From contig JASEHG010000139.1 of assembly GCA_030018855.1 (NCBI GenBank), forward strand, positions 1 through 5,254: a stretch of 5,254 bases of DNA, in the 5' to 3' direction. Shown here piece after piece: positions 3,592-5,254 of the stretch. A program made the position numbers and the translations under genes. This stretch comes from Candidatus Brocadiaceae bacterium. Lineage in GTDB: Bacteria > Planctomycetota > Brocadiia > Brocadiales > Bathyanammoxibiaceae. The notes beneath the pieces were generated by a model, which did no database searches, was not told where the DNA came from, and worked only from the letters and a program-made list of their open reading frames with translations. The stretch's first letter is position 1. The number at the start of each line of letters is the position of its first letter.

Positions 3592-5220
3592 TTGAGCAAA
3601 CACTCCTTCATAAGCTCCGCCAGGACCATAAGCCTCTGCACCCTCCTGAGCCGTATACTGGGCCTATCCAGGGATATCTTGTGTGCCAGTGTATTTGGGA
3701 CGGGCCTGGTGTGGGACGCCTTTGCCGTGGCCTTCCGTATCCCCAACCTCTTCCGGCGGCTCTTCGGCGAAGGGGCACTAACGGCCGCCTTCATACCTAC
3801 CTTTACTGAGTACCTGGAGAAAAAGGGCGAGGAGGAGGCATGGAGACTGGTCAGCGTCGTGGCCACGGCCCTTGCCCTCCTCCTTACACTGGTAGTCCTG
3901 GCCGTAGAGACCTCCCTCTTCGTTGCCCTCAGGTCAGCCTCACTGGAGGTCAAATGGGAGAAGACCCTTGAACTCTCGGCCATAATGTTCCCCTACAGCC
4001 TCTTTATCTGCCTGACTGCCCTGGTCTCTGCCATACTGAATTGTCTCAGGCACTTTTTTATGCCCGCCTTTTCTCCGGTTATATTGAATCTCTGCTGGAT
4101 AGGCTCTGTATTCCTTGCCGTCCACAGCCTTGGGAAAGCCCCCGAGGAGGCTATCTACGTGGTAGCTATCGCAGTACTGGTAGCAGGACTATTACAGTTG
4201 GGTTCGCAGTGGTTGATTGTCCACAACAATGGGGGTAGGGTTCGTCTCCTGGTAGAACTCTCCCACCCTGGACTAAGGGAGATAGTTACCAACATGGGCC
4301 CTGTGGTCTTTGGTCTGGCGGTGGTGCAGATAAACGTACTGGTGGACAGTCTTATTGCCGTGGGTTTTGCAAGCCCCCCGGGAGGCCCGGCCTCTTTTGA
4401 GTTTCTGGGCAGGACGGTGGACTTCCCTTTAAAGAGCGGTGCGGCCTCGGTGCTCTACTACGGAGACAGGCTGATGGAATTTCCTCTGGGTATGATAGGT
4501 GTGGCGATGGCGACGGCCGTCTTTCCGACCCTTTCTACTCAGTCGGTGCGTGGGGATTGGGGTGGTTTTTCGGAGACCCTGAAGAAGGCCCTTTCCATGG
4601 TATTATTCGTGGGCATCCCTGCCGCCGTGGGGCTGGCCATATTAGGTGGGCCTATGGCAGAGTTATTCTTCCAGCGTAGGGCCTTCACCCTGGAGTCCGC
4701 CCAACGTACTGCCTGGGTGATAAGCTTCTATTCTGTAGGGTTATGGGCCTTCTGCGCCATGCACGTCCTGGTGAGGGCCTTCCATTCCATGAAGGACACC
4801 CGTACCCCTGCCAGGGTAGGGGCGAGCATGGTTGGATTAAACCTTATGTCAAATCTGGCGCTTATCTGGTATCTTCAGGAAGGTGGGTTGGCCCTCTCCA
4901 CCTCCATGTGTGCCATCTTGCAGGTGGCCATACTCCTTTACGTACTCAATGGTAAGTTGGGGTTGAAGGGCATGGGGCAGGTAGTGGGTTCTTGTGGAAA
5001 GACCCTCGTGGCTACCGGCGTCATGGCCTTAATCTGTTTGGGTACGTTGCACATAGCCCCACAGACAGATGGCACATTTGGGGCCAAGGCTGTAAGGTTG
5101 TTCTTGCCGGTATCGTCAGGGCTAATCGGGTTCCTGGGTACTGCTTACCTCCTGGGCTCAGAGGAACTCGGCCAGCTCTATTACACCTTCAGGGGTAGGG
5201 GACTAGGGGCCAGGGACTAG
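3592..5220 (+). CDS. murJ: Lipid II flippase MurJ (MviN family)
   Basis: MurJ is an inner-membrane MOP-superfamily transporter that moves lipid II, the peptidoglycan precursor, to the outer face of the membrane. The 542 residues contain many hydrophobic helices, as expected for the 14-helix fold. The N-terminus LSRILGLSRDIL...DAFAVAFRIPNLFRRLFGEGA aligns with E. coli MurJ, placing Arg21, Arg27, Asp42 and Arg55 at the positions of E. coli Arg18, Arg24, Asp39 and Arg52. YYGDRLMEFPLGMIGVAMAT contains Arg293, matching Arg270. Between helix 7 and that motif is an insertion of about 20 residues (roughly 261-282, PPGGPASFEFLGRTVDFPLK) absent from E. coli MurJ. TTG at 3592 is the only sensible start: a stop lies 15 bases upstream and no suitable start follows before the conserved N-terminal motif. 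No Shine-Dalgarno precedes it. The protein looks complete and stands alone as a transcription unit. Confidence 0.95.
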   Translation: MSKHSFISSARTISLCTLLSRILGLSRDILCASVFGTGLVWDAFAVAFRIPNLFRRLFGEGALTAAFIPTFTEYLEKKGEEEAWRLVSVVATALALLLTLVVLAVETSLFVALRSASLEVKWEKTLELSAIMFPYSLFICLTALVSAILNCLRHFFMPAFSPVILNLCWIGSVFLAVHSLGKAPEEAIYVVAIAVLVAGLLQLGSQWLIVHNNGGRVRLLVELSHPGLREIVTNMGPVVFGLAVVQINVLVDSLIAVGFASPPGGPASFEFLGRTVDFPLKSGAASVLYYGDRLMEFPLGMIGVAMATAVFPTLSTQSVRGDWGGFSETLKKALSMVLFVGIPAAVGLAILGGPMAELFFQRRAFTLESAQRTAWVISFYSVGLWAFCAMHVLVRAFHSMKDTRTPARVGASMVGLNLMSNLALIWYLQEGGLALSTSMCAILQVAILLYVLNGKLGLKGMGQVVGSCGKTLVATGVMALICLGTLHIAPQTDGTFGAKAVRLFLPVSSGLIGFLGTAYLLGSEELGQLYYTFRGRGLGARD

Positions 5221-5253
5221 AATTAAGAATTCAGAAGTCAGAATCCAGAATAC
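5219..5253. repeat. Degenerate heptanucleotide tandem repeat (AGAAnnC)
   Basis: Five consecutive 7-base units read AGAATTA, AGAATTC, AGAAGTC, AGAATCC and AGAATAC, and the array continues to the window edge. The invariant part is AGAA; the last three bases vary, usually ending in C. The first unit overlaps the last two bases of the murJ stop codon. Heptamer tandem repeats of this type (short tandemly repeated repetitive sequences) are known between genes in cyanobacteria and other bacteria, but no family name is claimed here. Confidence 0.7.
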
Positions 5254-5254
5254 T

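Noticed and set aside
3576..3983. Reverse-strand open frame of 135 codons opposite the murJ start
   Set aside because: It covers the conserved MurJ N-terminus on the opposite strand, and its translation is Arg/Ser-rich without any domain.

Overview
The window is a bacterial chromosomal segment. It holds three conserved housekeeping units, one AT-rich accessory cassette, and a family of short palindromic repeats lying between them. Intact genes start close to both edges, so this looks like an excerpt of a larger replicon. The organism cannot be named with certainty. The GC-rich housekeeping genes, TTG starts, dispersed GTAGGGAC-type palindromes and an unusual insertion in MurJ would fit a planctomycete-like or related uncultivated lineage. 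That placement is an inference from memory of family members, not a search result.

Layout. Positions 1-131 are non-coding and carry repeat hairpins. Positions 132-1702 encode a two-gene metal-ion ABC importer of the zinc/manganese (ZnuCB/MntAB) type: an ATPase, then a membrane permease coupled to it by a TGATG overlap. No substrate-binding protein is present in the window. Positions 1902-2537 (possible longer form from 1773) encode thiamine-phosphate synthase, ThiE. Repeat palindromes overlap both ends of this frame. Positions 2538-2734 are non-coding, with hairpins followed by an AT-rich promoter/operator-like stretch.

Positions 2735-3507 hold three tightly packed small genes: a HicB-like antitoxin-fold protein of 56 residues, a DUF433 protein of about 74 residues (putative antitoxin) and a DUF5615 PIN-like protein of 119 residues (putative toxin nuclease). 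The third gene is visibly more AT-rich than the flanking genes, about 40% GC in a sampled line against about 63% in a sampled line of murJ. The cassette looks like a mobile toxin-antitoxin-type module. Positions 3592-5220 encode the lipid II flippase MurJ. A degenerate heptanucleotide tandem repeat begins at its stop codon and runs off the right edge.

The host genes cover unrelated core functions: metal import, thiamine synthesis and peptidoglycan precursor export. They do not form one pathway. The most interesting parts are the three-gene cassette, the palindromic repeat family that has entered or abuts the thiE reading frame, and the heptad repeat after murJ.
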